From an uncultured Oscillospiraceae bacterium (lineage in GTDB: Bacteria > Bacillota > Clostridia > Oscillospirales > Oscillospiraceae), in the NCBI GenBank assembly GCA_949916125.1, contig CATLEJ010000003.1, positions 1 to 51,042 on the forward strand: 51,042 bases of DNA, in the 5' to 3' direction. Positions 1-10,711 of this stretch are shown here, one piece after another. Made by a program: the position numbers and the translations under genes. Under the pieces are notes generated by a model, which saw only the letters and a program-made list of their open reading frames with translations, had not been told where the DNA came from and made no database searches. Every line of letters begins with the position of its first letter. The first letter of the stretch is position 1.

Positions 1-62
1 TTGCTCCTCCTCTCCCCACGCGACCCGCTTCGCTGGGCTCGCGCGGGGGCCCCGTCTGTGGG

Positions 63-512
63 TCAAAGGCCCTGATCCTTCAGCTTCTGCCACTCCCCAA
101 CCGCCAGTTCGTCGCACCGGTTGTTGAATGGGTTGTCGGCGTGGCCTTTGACCCAGTGGAGGTTGACGGTGTGGACGCCGCACAGGGCCAGCAGCCGCTC
201 CCACAGGTCGGGGTTGAGGGCGGGCTTCTTGTCGGCTTTGACCCAGCCCCGGGCCTTCCACCCCCTGGCCCAGCCCTTTTCCAGCGCGTCGACCACATAT
301 TTGGAGTCGGAGTAGAGCTCCACCACGCAGGGCTCCTTCAAGGCCTCCAGCCCCCGGATCACGGCGGTGAGCTCCATGCGGTTGTTGGTGGTATTGCGCT
401 CCCCGCCGCTGAGCTCCCGCTTGTGCCCGCCATAGATCAGGATGGCCCCCCACCCCCCGGGGCCGGGGTTGCCGGAGCAGGCGCCGTCGGTGTACAGGGT
501 GACAGTTTTCAT
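63..512 (-). CDS. rnhA: Ribonuclease HI
   Basis: 149-residue RNase H type 1, which cuts the RNA strand of RNA:DNA hybrids (Okazaki primers, R-loops) in the cytoplasm. The active-site acids are all in place: D9 in the [14 protein letters not shown] start motif, E47 in NNRMEL, D69 in YSDSKYV, and the late Asp in RCDELA after the HWVKGHADN loop that supplies the His. Length matches the bacterial family (about 150). The ATG is preceded by an AAAGGA-type ribosome site. It lies directly downstream of gyrA on the same strand; the gyrA reading frame does not stop before it, and a TGA in the third frame overlaps its ATG (ATGA). Identification is secure. Confidence 0.96.
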   Translation of the reverse strand: MKTVTLYTDGACSGNPGPGGWGAILIYGGHKRELSGGERNTTNNRMELTAVIRGLEALKEPCVVELYSDSKYVVDALEKGWARGWKARGWVKADKKPALNPDLWERLLALCGVHTVNLHWVKGHADNPFNNRCDELAVGEWQKLKDQGL

Positions 513-3063
513 AGCAGGATTCCTTTCCGGGGCCCCACCCAGCCTTCCCCCGGGGGAAGGCTTGTTCCTCCGCGGCCGTCTCAGAGGGCTCTGCCGGCTC
601 CTTCTCCGCCAGGGACAGGGCGATCACCCGGTCGCCCTCCTCTTTGAAGCGCATGACGATCACGCCCTGGCTGCCCCGGCTCACCATGCGGATTTCGTCC
701 ACATCGGTGCGGATCAGCGTGCCCGACTGGGTGACCAGCAGCAGGTCCTCGCTGCCGTCCACCACCTTCACCCCCACCACGGGGCCGGTCTTATCGGTGA
801 GTCCGTAATTTTTGATGCCGTAGGCCCCCCGCTTGGTGACCCGGTAGTCCTCCACCGGGGAGCGCTTGCCATAGCCGTTCTCCGTAATGGTGAGCACCGC
901 CTTCCCCGGCTTGGCCCGGGCGGCGGCCACCACATAGTCCCCCTCCCGCAGGCGGATGCCGATGACGCCCATGGAGGTGCGCCCCGTGGTACGGATTTCC
1001 CCCTCGGGGAAGCAGGCGGCCATGCCGCCGTGGGTGGCGATGAGCAGGTTCTGTTTCCCGTCCGTCTCCCGCACCTCGATGAGCTCGTCGCCCTCCTCCA
1101 GGGTGATGACCCGCAGGCCGTTGTTGCGCAGGTTTTTCAGCGCGGCGGCATTCAGCCGCTTGACCGTGCCCTTCCGGGTGAACATGGTCAGGTAGCGGGG
1201 GTTCTCCCCCTCGCTGATGTCCCGGGTGTGGATCATAACGGCCACCTTCTCGCCCTGCTCCACCTGGAGCACATTGACGATGTTGGTGCCCCGGGCGGTG
1301 CGGCCCGCCTCCGGGATCTCGTAGCCCTTCTTGCGGAACACCCGGCCCCTGTCGGTGAAGAACAGGATATAGTCGTGGGTGGAGGCGGTGAACACCGTGT
1401 TCACATAGTCCTCCTCCCGGGTGGCCATGCCCTTCTTACCCATGCCGCCCTTACCCTGGGCGGCGTATTCGCTGGCGGAGGTGCGCTTGATGTAGCCGCC
1501 TGCCGTCATGGTAAAGACGGACTGCTCCTCCTCGATGAGGTCCTCGATGTCGATCTCGTCGGCCACGTCCTGGATCTCGGTGATGCGGTCGTCGCCGTAC
1601 TTGTCCCGGATCTGGATCAGCTCGTCCCGGAGCACGCCCTTCAGCTTCTCCTCGTCGGCCAGCAGCTCCTGGTAATAGGCGATCTTCGCCTCCAACTCCT
1701 TGTACTCCGCCTCCAGCTTTTCCCGGTTTAGCCCCTGGAGGGAGATCAGGCGCATATCGCAAATGGCCTGGGCCTGGACATCGTCCAGCCCGAAGCGCTC
1801 CATCAGCCGCTCCTTGCCGTTGTCATAGCTGGTGCGGAGGATGTGAATGACCTCGTCGATGTTGTCCTGGGCGATGAGCAAGCCCTCCAAGAGGTGGGCC
1901 CGCTCCTGGGCCTTTTTCAAATCAAACTCGGTGCGGCGGCGGATGACCTGCTCCTGGAAGGCGATGTACTCGTCCAGGATGTTGCGCAGGGACAGGATGC
2001 GGGGCTGCTTTTGGTCGTCCACCAGGGCCAGCATGATGATGGAGAAATTGGACTGCAAAGCGGTCTGCTTAAACAGCTTGTTCAGCACCACCTGGGGGTT
2101 GGCATTCTGCTTGAGCTCGATGACAATGCGCATCCCGTTTCGGTCGGTCTCGTCCCGCAGGTCGGAGATGCCCTCTAAGCGCTTGTCCTTCACCTGGTCG
2201 GCGATGGTGCGGATCAGCTGGCGCTTGTTCACCTGGTAGGGCAGCTCGGTGACGATGATCCGGGTGCGGTCTTTGCCGAATTCCTCAAACTCGGTGCGGG
2301 CCCGCAGCACAATCTTGCCCCGGCCGGTGGCGTAGGCGGCCCGGATGCCCGCCCGGCCCATGATAATGCCCTTTGTGGGGAAATCCGGGCCCTTGATATG
2401 CTCCATCAGGTCGTTCAGCGTGGCGTTGGGGTCGTCCAGCACGCAGATGGTGGCGTCGATGGCCTCCCGCAGGTTGTGGGGGGGGATATTGGTGGCCATG
2501 CCCACGGCGATGCCCGAGGAGCCGTTCACCAGCAGGTTGGGGAAGCGGCTGGGCAGCACCCGGGGCTCCTTCAGGCTCTCGTCGAAGTTGGGGTCCCAAT
2601 CCACCGTGTCCTTGTCGATGTCCCGGAGCATCTCGTTGGCCACACGGGCCATGCGGGCCTCGGTGTACCGGTTGGCGGCGGGGGGGTCGCCGTCCACGTT
2701 GCCGAAGTTGCCGTGGCCCTCCACCAGGGGGTAGCGCATGGAGAACTTCTGCACCAGGCGCACCATGGCGTCGTAGACGCTGGCGTCGCCGTGGGGGTGG
2801 TAGTGGCCCAGCACCTCGCCCACGCAGGTGGCGGATTTTTTGAAGGGCTTGTCCGAGGTCAGCCCCGTGTCATACATGGAGTACAAAATCCGGCGGTGGA
2901 CGGGCTTCAGGCCGTCCCGCACGTCGGGCAGGGCGCGGCCCACGATGACGCTCATGGCGTACTGCTTGTAGCTCTCCGCCATCTCCCCCACCAGCTCGGA
3001 CTCGGTGATGACCTGATTGGGGAAGGCGATATCCTCAGGCTTGTAATTACGGTTGTGTCCCAT
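509..3063 (-). CDS. gyrA: DNA gyrase subunit A, 3' end unresolved
   Basis: GyrA, the DNA-cleaving subunit of gyrase (A2B2 with GyrB). ATG at 3063 with an AAGGAGGTG ribosome site, 14 bp after gyrB. Order: winged-helix/breakage-reunion domain with catalytic Tyr133 in AANRYTE (family usually AAMRYTE), [16 protein letters not shown] with Ala94 where E. coli has Ser83 and Asp98 for Asp87, tower and coiled coil, then the C-terminal beta-pinwheel. The GyrA-box is degenerate: QGKGGMG instead of QRRGGRG. After an acidic tail near residue 830 there is no stop: the frame stays open through the whole of rnhA to base 1 of the window. A one-base loss in the C5G5 run at 547-556 would restore a TGA at 509-511 overlapping the rnhA ATG (851 residues, normal length); I used that as the end. 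Identity is certain, the 3' boundary is not. Confidence 0.9.
541..562. repeat. 22-bp perfect palindrome inside the gyrA tail
   Basis: AGCCTTCCCCC followed by its exact reverse complement, sitting in the last codons of gyrA just upstream of rnhA. A similar CTTCCCCCT/AGGGGGAAG hairpin occurs at 37275-37295 in the leader of the HD-domain gene. Its C5G5 core is a natural place for a one-base slip, which matters because gyrA lacks an in-frame stop. Confidence 0.75.
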
Positions 3064-3077
3064 GGTGCGTCACCTCC

Positions 3078-5521
<2,444 letters not shown>

Positions 5522-5544
5522 ATCCTCCTTCCTGACTGCGGATC

Positions 5545-5808
5545 TTATATGGGCAGATCCCGGCCCACCCGGGCGGACAGCGCCGCCGGGGACAGGGGCG
5601 TGAGATAGATCACGGGCCTGCCGTCCCTCCCGTCCGCCAGGACGAAGGACCGGGGCAGGTCGTCCCCCAGGGGGGTCACCCTCCCCTCCCGCTCCGCCTG
5701 CTCCAAAAAGCGGCGGGTGCGGAAGGACCAGGTGGTATTGTCGAGATCAAATATGCCGATGACGTCCTGGCTGCGCACCATGACGTTTTGGCCCAAATGC
5801 AAATACAT
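5545..5808 (-). CDS. remB: RemB-type regulator (DUF370)
   Basis: 87-residue protein starting MYLHLGQNVMVRSQDVIGIFDLDNTT, the signature of the RemA/RemB (DUF370) family. In Bacillus subtilis remB (yaaB) also lies between recF and gyrB and is linked to extracellular-matrix gene expression; the same position here supports the call. The first 30 residues are conserved, the C-terminal half is more variable. ATG at 5808 with an AAAGGAG site. Downstream of the recF-side repeats, so it may have its own promoter; none was clear. Confidence 0.85.
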   Translation of the reverse strand: MYLHLGQNVMVRSQDVIGIFDLDNTTWSFRTRRFLEQAEREGRVTPLGDDLPRSFVLADGRDGRPVIYLTPLSPAALSARVGRDLPI

Positions 5809-5832
5809 TGGTTTCTCCTTTGGCAGGGGGTG

Positions 5833-5929
5833 TTACTTTCTCTCTCGCGAGAGAAAGTAACCAAAGAGCGCGCTTAAGGGGGGCCCGCCCGGCACCGCGC
5901 TTCGCGCTCAAGGCCGGGCCCCCCTTAAG
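5833..5929. repeat. Paired intergenic palindromes in the remB leader
   Basis: Two adjacent inverted repeats. 5833-5860: TTACTTTCTC and GAGAAAGTAA around TCTCGCGA, followed by AACCAAAGAGCGC-type sequence. 5873-5929: a long GC-rich arm starting CTTAAGGGGGGCCCG pairing with CGGGCCCCCCTTAAG, with an inner GCGCTTCGCGC hairpin. No coding sense. They resemble the short palindromic cassettes that litter intergenic DNA in this group and may act as terminators between recF and remB. Confidence 0.7.
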
Positions 5930-6113
5930 AATCCCCAGGGTACGAAGGGCACTTTTCTGTCAGGTGGGCTGTTGATCCGGCTTTTGCGGTTGACGAATGG
6001 CGTTCTCTTTCATTTTCCGGCCTTCAGCGGCCTGACTGTTTTCAAACTGCGGCGTGGGCGGCTCTCCTTTGAGCGCCTCCCCTGCGCCTAAATATGGGAG
6101 CGGGCCCGTTTTG
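5930..6113. other. Gene-free stretch with coding-like remnant
   Basis: Between remB and recF. On the minus strand a short open frame (about 40 codons, ending in TGA near 5962, reading ...QFENSQAAEGRKMKENA...) has coding-like composition but no start, no ribosome site and no family I recognise. It may be the 3' end of a decayed inserted gene. No promoter or RNA structure was evident. Confidence 0.35.
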
Positions 6114-6204
6114 TTAGCCCCCGGACAAAACGCCGTCTTTCACCCGGAACGCCCTGCCCTCCCGGAGCCCTGCCAGCTTTTCCTCCTCGCAGCAGGTGAT
6201 GAAC
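6114..6204 (-). pseudogene. Displaced second copy of the recF 3' end
   Basis: The minus strand encodes FITCCEEEKLAGLREGRAF followed by RVKDGVLSGG and a stop. The intact recF ends FITCCEEEKLGRLREGKIF, RIKDGKLL, stop. A 31-nt block (6174-6204) is identical to 6386-6416 inside recF; the rest has diverged to about two thirds identity. It has no start codon and about 130 bp of unrelated DNA (6205-6331) separates it from the recF stop. It looks like an older recF tail left behind after the gene acquired a new 3' end. Confidence 0.75.
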
Positions 6205-6331
6205 TCCCCACGGGTCAAGCCCCGTGGGGGCCCCTTGATTTGATCTGCTCGGCGGAAATGAATCCCGCCTGCGCCAAGGTTTTGCTCCGCAAAACACTTG
6301 TACGGCGCACTTGCGCCGAAGCAGGCGTTCA

Positions 6332-7435
6332 TCACAGCAGCTTTCCATCCTTGATTCGGAATATCTTCCCCTCTCGGAGGCGGCCCAGCTTTTCCTCCTC
6401 GCAGCAGGTGATGAACACCTGGCCGGAGGTGATGCGGTTGAGCACAAACTCCTGCCGCCGCCGGTCCAGCTCGCTGAGCACGTCGTCCAGCAGGAGGACG
6501 GGCCACTCCCCCGTATCGCGGAAAAAAATCTCCCGGGCCGCCAGCTTCAGCGCCAGCGCCGCCGTGCGCACCTGCCCCTGGGAGGCGTAGGCCTTCGCCG
6601 GAACGCCGTCGATGTCCACCGCCAAGTCGTCCTTGTGGGGGCCGGACAGGCAGGTTTTCGACTCGATCTCCGCCCGGCGGTGGCTCTCCTGGTGGGCCAG
6701 CAGCTGGGGCAGGATGGCCTTGGGCCCCGCCTCCGGGTCAGTGACGGTGGATACCGTCTCATACCGCAGCTCCAGCCGCTCCCGGCCCCCGGAGCAGTCC
6801 AGGTGGACGGCGGGGGCGGCTTCCCGCAGTCGGCGGACAAAGTGGGCCCGGTAGTGGATCAGCACCGCCCCGCACTGGGCCATCCGCAGGGAGAAGTCGT
6901 CCAGCGTGTCCAGCAGGTCGGGGCGCTGCGCGCTGTCCCGCAGGATCCGGGTCTTGTGCTGGTGCAGCCGCTTATACTCCGCCAGGGCCTGGGCGTACCG
7001 GGGCCGGAGCTGGCAGATGCAGCTATCCAGAAAGCGGCGCCGGGCCTCCGCCCCTTCCCGGATGAGGTACAGGTCCTCCGGGCAGAACAGCACCGTATTG
7101 AGCAGGCCGGACAGCTCCCCGGCGGTCTTCAGCCGCACCCCGTTGGACCGCAGCTGCCGCCGCGCCCCCCGGTGGAGGTCGGCCTCCAGCAGCAGCGTCC
7201 GGCCCCGGCTGTCCACCTTTGCCTTGAGGAACGCATGGTCCACGCCCCGGCAAATCAGCTCCCGGTCGTACCGCGCCCGGTGGGACGAGGCGGAGGATAG
7301 GTAGGCGACGGCCTCCAACAGGTTGGTCTTGCCCTGGGCGTTCTCCCCCACCACCACGTTCACGCCGGGGTGGAAGGCCGCCTCGCCGTGGGTGTAGTTG
7401 CGGAAGAAATCCAGGGAAAGCTCGCGGACCGTCAT
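6332..7435 (-). CDS. recF: DNA replication and repair protein RecF
   Basis: 367-residue SMC-like ATPase that helps load RecA at gapped DNA with RecO/RecR. Walker A GENAQGKT at residues 30-37 after the conserved LSLDFFRNYTHGE start, ABC signature-like LSGPHKDD, and Walker B WPVLLLDDVLSELDRRRQ near the C-terminus, then the terminal FITCCEEE block. Length typical. The ATG overlaps the stop of the S4 gene by 4 bp (ATGA), so the two are translationally coupled. A diverged duplicate of the last 29 codons lies downstream at 6114-6204. Confidence 0.97.
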   Translation of the reverse strand: MTVRELSLDFFRNYTHGEAAFHPGVNVVVGENAQGKTNLLEAVAYLSSASSHRARYDRELICRGVDHAFLKAKVDSRGRTLLLEADLHRGARRQLRSNGVRLKTAGELSGLLNTVLFCPEDLYLIREGAEARRRFLDSCICQLRPRYAQALAEYKRLHQHKTRILRDSAQRPDLLDTLDDFSLRMAQCGAVLIHYRAHFVRRLREAAPAVHLDCSGGRERLELRYETVSTVTDPEAGPKAILPQLLAHQESHRRAEIESKTCLSGPHKDDLAVDIDGVPAKAYASQGQVRTAALALKLAAREIFFRDTGEWPVLLLDDVLSELDRRRQEFVLNRITSGQVFITCCEEEKLGRLREGKIFRIKDGKLL

Positions 7436-7641
7436 TCCACCACAAAGCCGCGGCCGTCCAGCTGCGCCCGGTCACCGGGATACAGCTTTTTGCCCCGCAT
7501 GGTACACACCTCGCCATTGACGGTCACCTGGCCGTCCTGGATGGCCAGCTTGGCCTCCCCGCCCGTCTCCACCGCCCCGGCGAATTTCAGCAGGTCCTGG
7601 AGCTTGATAAACGGGGTCTCAATTTTAATCCGTTCTTCCAT
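7432..7641 (-). CDS. yaaA: S4-domain protein RlbA/YaaA
   Basis: 69-residue RNA-binding S4-domain protein, typical of the small gene between dnaN and recF in Firmicutes (YaaA, also called RlbA). Reads MEERIKIETPFIKLQDLLKF, then the S4 core with GQVTVNGEV and RGKKLYPGD. The role is thought to be linked to ribosomes; the exact function is open. Preceded by an AGGTTATT-spaced ribosome site. Its leader contains copy 1 of the structured intergenic repeat, which ends 20 nt before the ATG. Overlaps recF by 4 bp. Confidence 0.9.
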   Translation of the reverse strand: MEERIKIETPFIKLQDLLKFAGAVETGGEAKLAIQDGQVTVNGEVCTMRGKKLYPGDRAQLDGRGFVVE

Positions 7642-7661
7642 AATAACCTCCCGACCGCCTT

Positions 7662-7795
7662 GTTGTCACGCTTCGCCTGTTCGCGACGCGCGGCTTCCCT
7701 CCGACTCGGACAAAACCCATCCGGGCCTTTGGCCCTCCTTGGGCTTTTGTCCTCGATTCGGTCCATCCGCGCTGCTCACGACGGCTCAGCGCTTC
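7662..7795 (-). repeat. Structured intergenic element, copy 1
   Basis: 134 bp, read on the minus strand from GAAGCGC (next to the dnaN TGA) to GTGACAAC. Pairing: outer TCGTGA/TCGCGA and GCGCGG/CCGCGC, inner GGACAAAA/TTTTGTCC, tip GGGCC-AAA-GGCCC. Subfamily B, with copy 6; between these two the outer stem shows a compensated change (GCGCGG/CCGCGC against GTGCGG/CCGCAC). Confidence 0.85.
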
Positions 7796-8917
7796 TCATT
7801 CCCCCGCCCGCAGGCGGACAGGCAGCACCATATACAGGAAGTTCTCCCGCTCCCCCACCAGGGGCAGCACCAGGCAGGGGGAGGTGGCGGTATTCAGCTC
7901 CAGCCGCACTCGGCCGGCGGGGGCGGCCTTCACCGCATCCATGAGGAAGCGGTTGTTGAACCCGATCTCCAACCCCTTGCCGTCTCCGGTGATGGGGCAC
8001 ACGTCGAAGGCGGAGCCGATGGCGGTTTTGGAGGTGATGGACAGCTCCCCGTCCCCGAATCTGCACCGCAGGGGGCTTTTCAGCTTCTCATTGATCATCA
8101 GGGAGGCCCGGTCGATGGAGCGCTGCAGGTCGGCGGCCTCCGCCTCCAGTACGATGACGTTGCTGCGGGGGATGGTCTGGCGGTAGTTGAGGAATTCCCC
8201 CTCCAGCCGCCGGGCCACCAGCAGGGTGCCGCCGATCTCAAAGGTGACGTGCCGATCCCCCTCGGTGATGGTGACGGGCTCGTCCCGGTCGGCGCAGATC
8301 TTCTCCACCTCGTTCAGCGCCGCGCCGGGCACCACGAAGGACAGGCTGCCCTCCCGCTCCTGGCCCAGCAGCTCCTCCCGGCGCAGGGCCAGGCGGTAGC
8401 CGTCCACCGCCACCATGGTCAGCTCCTTCCCATCCGTCTCGAACAGGGCGCCGGTATGGATGGGACGGCTTTCGTTGTCGCTGACGGCGAAAATGGTCTG
8501 CCCGATCATGGAGCGCAGATTGCCCTCGGTGATGGTCAGGCTGCTGCCGTCGCTGACGCAGGGCAGGTCGGGGAAATCCTCGTCGCTGCTGCCCTTGATG
8601 TCGAAGGAGGTGGGGCCGCACTCGATGCGCACGGAGCAGTCCGCCCCGGCGGTGACGGACACCACGTCGTCGGGCATACGCCGGAGAATCTCCCCCAGCA
8701 GCCGGGCGGACAGCACCACGGCCCCCGTCTCCCGGACGTCGGCCTCCGCCTGGGTGACAATGCCCGTCTCCAGGTTGTAGCCGCTGACCCGGAGCAGCCC
8801 GTCCTCGGCCTCCACCAGTACGCCCTCCAGGGCCAGAATGGAGCTTTTGGGGGCAACCACCCGGCCGGCCACGGTGACGGCGGCCTGGAGGACCGCCTTT
8901 TCGCAGGAAAATTTCAT
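7796..8917 (-). CDS. dnaN: DNA polymerase III sliding clamp (beta subunit)
   Basis: 373-residue beta clamp that rings DNA and tethers polymerase III. Three tandem clamp domains; starts MKFSCEKAVLQAAVTVAGRV, contains GYRLALRRE after the second domain strand, and ends with the family-typical LPLVGERENFLYMVLPVRL. I chose the ATG at 8917 because an AAAGGA site lies just upstream and the frame further up (to 9118) runs through the DnaA-box region and does not look like protein. Second gene of the dnaA operon. Copy 1 of the structured repeat abuts the stop codon. Confidence 0.97.
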   Translation of the reverse strand: MKFSCEKAVLQAAVTVAGRVVAPKSSILALEGVLVEAEDGLLRVSGYNLETGIVTQAEADVRETGAVVLSARLLGEILRRMPDDVVSVTAGADCSVRIECGPTSFDIKGSSDEDFPDLPCVSDGSSLTITEGNLRSMIGQTIFAVSDNESRPIHTGALFETDGKELTMVAVDGYRLALRREELLGQEREGSLSFVVPGAALNEVEKICADRDEPVTITEGDRHVTFEIGGTLLVARRLEGEFLNYRQTIPRSNVIVLEAEAADLQRSIDRASLMINEKLKSPLRCRFGDGELSITSKTAIGSAFDVCPITGDGKGLEIGFNNRFLMDAVKAAPAGRVRLELNTATSPCLVLPLVGERENFLYMVLPVRLRAGE

Positions 8918-8989
8918 AGGGATGTCCTTTCTCCCCCCTCCGCAGGAGAGGGAGGTATGTTTTTTATCGTAGTACCAACAGGGGCTGCG

Positions 8990-9140
8990 GAAGCTGTGGA
9001 AAACCGGGAAACCCCGCCGGCCCCAAGGGATTGGGCGTCCACACGACCTCCACAGGGGATACACAGCCTCCAACAGGGCGGGCGGCCTCCGGAAAGCGTC
9101 CACAGGCTTCCACATCACAGCCCGCAGAATTGTGGAAAAA
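8990..9140. other. DnaA-box-like cluster, candidate oriC
   Basis: The 237-bp gap between dnaA and dnaN holds six TCCACA cores in about 150 bp: TTTTCCACA (one mismatch from the TTATCCACA consensus) on the minus strand at 8995-9003 and 9131-9139, and plus-strand cores at 9038-9043, 9049-9054, 9099-9104 and 9109-9114, together with further TGTGGA-like and TGTGTATCC near-matches. Such clustering beside dnaA/dnaN is typical of origins. An AT-rich patch (TTTTTTATCG, 8959-8970) beside dnaN could be the unwinding element. No perfect box is present, so this is a candidate. Confidence 0.6.
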
Positions 9141-9154
9141 AAGGGCGGCTTTTG

Positions 9155-10474
9155 TCAATAGGCGGAGTTGACCGCGTTGGTGATATCCCGGATGATTTCG
9201 GACAGCTCCGGCTGGTTTTTCATCATCTTCTCCACCCGGTTGATGGAGTTGAGCACGGTGGAGTGGTGGCGCCCCCCGAACTGCTGGCCGATCTCCGCCA
9301 GGGACAGCTGGGTCATCTCCCGGATGATGTACATGGCCACGTTGCGGGCGGTGCTGATCTCCTTATTCTGGCTCTGGCCCCGGATGGCGGCGCCGTCCAG
9401 CTCGTAGAACCGGGCCACCTCCTGGATGATGGTGTCCGCCGAGGGCAGGAAGTTCTCCTTGGCCCGCAGGATGTCCCGCACCGCCCGCACGGTGGTCTCC
9501 ACGTCCACCTGGGCGCCCATCAGCTCCTGGAAGGCCATGATCTTGTTGACCACGCCCTCGATCTGCCGCACGTTGGAGGTGATGTTCTCCGCCACATAGG
9601 ACAGCACCGGGTCGGGCAGGGAGATGCCCCGCTCCAGCGCCTTGTTTTTCAGCAGGGCCACGCGGGTCTCGTAGTCGGGGGGCTGGATATCGGCGGGCAG
9701 GCCCTGCTCAAAGCGGGTGCGCAGCCGCTGCTCCAGCCGGAGCATCTCCTGGGGGGGGCGGTCGGAGGTGAACACGATCTGTTTTTTCTGCTCGTAAAGG
9801 GTGTTGAAGGTGTGGAACAGCTCCTCCTCGCTGGAGTCCTTGCCGGCGATAAACTGCACGTCGTCCATGAGAAATAGATCTACACTGCGGTATTTATCCC
9901 GGAACTCCTGCATATCCTTGCCCCGGCGCAGGGTGGTAATCAGCTCGTTCACAAAATCCTCGCTCTGGATGTAGAGAATCCGGCAGCCCGGATGGTTGCT
10001 TCTCACCCGGTTGGCGATGGCGTGGAGCAGGTGGGTCTTACCCAGCCCGGACTGGCCGTAGATGAACAGCGGGTTATAGGTCCCACCCGGCTCCTCCGCC
10101 ACTTTTTTTGCGGCGGTATAGGCGAATTTATTGGTGGAGCCCACCACAAACCGCTCGAAGGTGTAGCGGTCGGAGTCCCCCCCGGCGGGGCTGGGGGCGG
10201 CCTTCTGGGCGGCGTAGGCGTCCCGTTCCTCCGGCAGCAGCAGGGCCACGTCCACATCGAAGGAGAACAGTTCCCGCAGGACCTGCTCCAGGACGGGCTG
10301 GAAGCGGGTGCGGATGATGTTCCGCTTGAACTCCGTGGGGACGCACAGCACCAGCCGGGTGTCCTCCAGCGCCACCGCCTCGATGTCCCCGAACCAGGTT
10401 TCGATGGAGACGGCGGTCATGCTGCCCTCCATCAGGCTCTTTACTTTTTCCCAGACGTCGGCGGCGGATTTCAT
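9155..10474 (-). CDS. dnaA: Chromosomal replication initiator DnaA
   Basis: 439-residue AAA+ initiator. Domain I at residues 1-80 (ETWFGDIEAVAL), short variable domain II, AAA+ domain with Walker A GQSGLGKT at 140-147, Walker B LFLMDDVQFI, and domain IV with the DNA-binding signature GGRHHSTVLNSI (E. coli GGRDHTTV). The Asp-to-His change in that signature is mild. ATG preceded by GAGGAGG. It heads the block dnaA-dnaN-yaaA-recF. A TTGTGT-17-TATAAT promoter lies upstream at 10516-10544. Confidence 0.98.
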   Translation of the reverse strand: MKSAADVWEKVKSLMEGSMTAVSIETWFGDIEAVALEDTRLVLCVPTEFKRNIIRTRFQPVLEQVLRELFSFDVDVALLLPEERDAYAAQKAAPSPAGGDSDRYTFERFVVGSTNKFAYTAAKKVAEEPGGTYNPLFIYGQSGLGKTHLLHAIANRVRSNHPGCRILYIQSEDFVNELITTLRRGKDMQEFRDKYRSVDLFLMDDVQFIAGKDSSEEELFHTFNTLYEQKKQIVFTSDRPPQEMLRLEQRLRTRFEQGLPADIQPPDYETRVALLKNKALERGISLPDPVLSYVAENITSNVRQIEGVVNKIMAFQELMGAQVDVETTVRAVRDILRAKENFLPSADTIIQEVARFYELDGAAIRGQSQNKEISTARNVAMYIIREMTQLSLAEIGQQFGGRHHSTVLNSINRVEKMMKNQPELSEIIRDITNAVNSAY

Positions 10475-10515
10475 AGGGCGGGCCTCCTCAAAAATGTGAA
10501 AATGTCAACTGATAT

Positions 10516-10544
10516 ATTATACCAGAAAAGGATAGGAGACACAA
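10516..10544 (-). promoter_or_regulatory. dnaA promoter
   Basis: Minus strand: -35 TTGTGT (10544-10539), 17-bp spacer, -10 TATAAT (10521-10516), about 40 nt before the dnaA start codon. A TTGACA lies downstream of the -10 but has no matching -10. Confidence 0.75.
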
Positions 10545-10572
10545 GCCGTTTTCTACAATTCTTTTTTAATAA

Positions 10573-10644
10573 TGTAGGGCGGGACGACCCCGGCCCGCCG
10601 GAGGCCAGACGAAAAGCCGGCGCGCCGAGTCGTCGCGCCCTACA
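10573..10644. repeat. TGTAGGG...CCCTACA palindromic element, copy 1
   Basis: 72 bp bounded by TGTAGGGCG and CGCCCTACA, with inner GC-rich inverted arms (GACGACCC against GAGTCGTC). Same architecture as 35395-35464 and, in half form, 28403-28476. Non-coding, between dnaA and hemZ. Confidence 0.75.
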
Positions 10645-10665
10645 CACAGCCGGAGGAGGAGCAAG

Positions 10666-10703
10666 CAAAAGGGCGGCTCCGGCACATCCGCCGGAACCGC
10701 CCC
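10666..10703 (-). terminator. hemZ terminator
   Basis: Minus strand hairpin GGGCGGTTCCGGC/GCCGGAGCCGCCC followed by TTTTGCTTG, directly after the hemZ stop. Ends the MBL-hemZ unit before dnaA. Confidence 0.75.
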
Positions 10704-10711
10704 GATCAAAC

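Noticed and set aside
1-3063. A genuine GyrA-RNase H fusion or overlapping protein
   Set aside because: rnhA is in a different frame with its own start and ribosome site, and the gyrA-frame translation across it is low-complexity; a lost stop or one-base slip is simpler.
7370-9877. 835-codon plus-strand frame opposite dnaN and dnaA
   Set aside because: Runs antisense through several real genes and the DnaA-box region; no ribosome site or domain.
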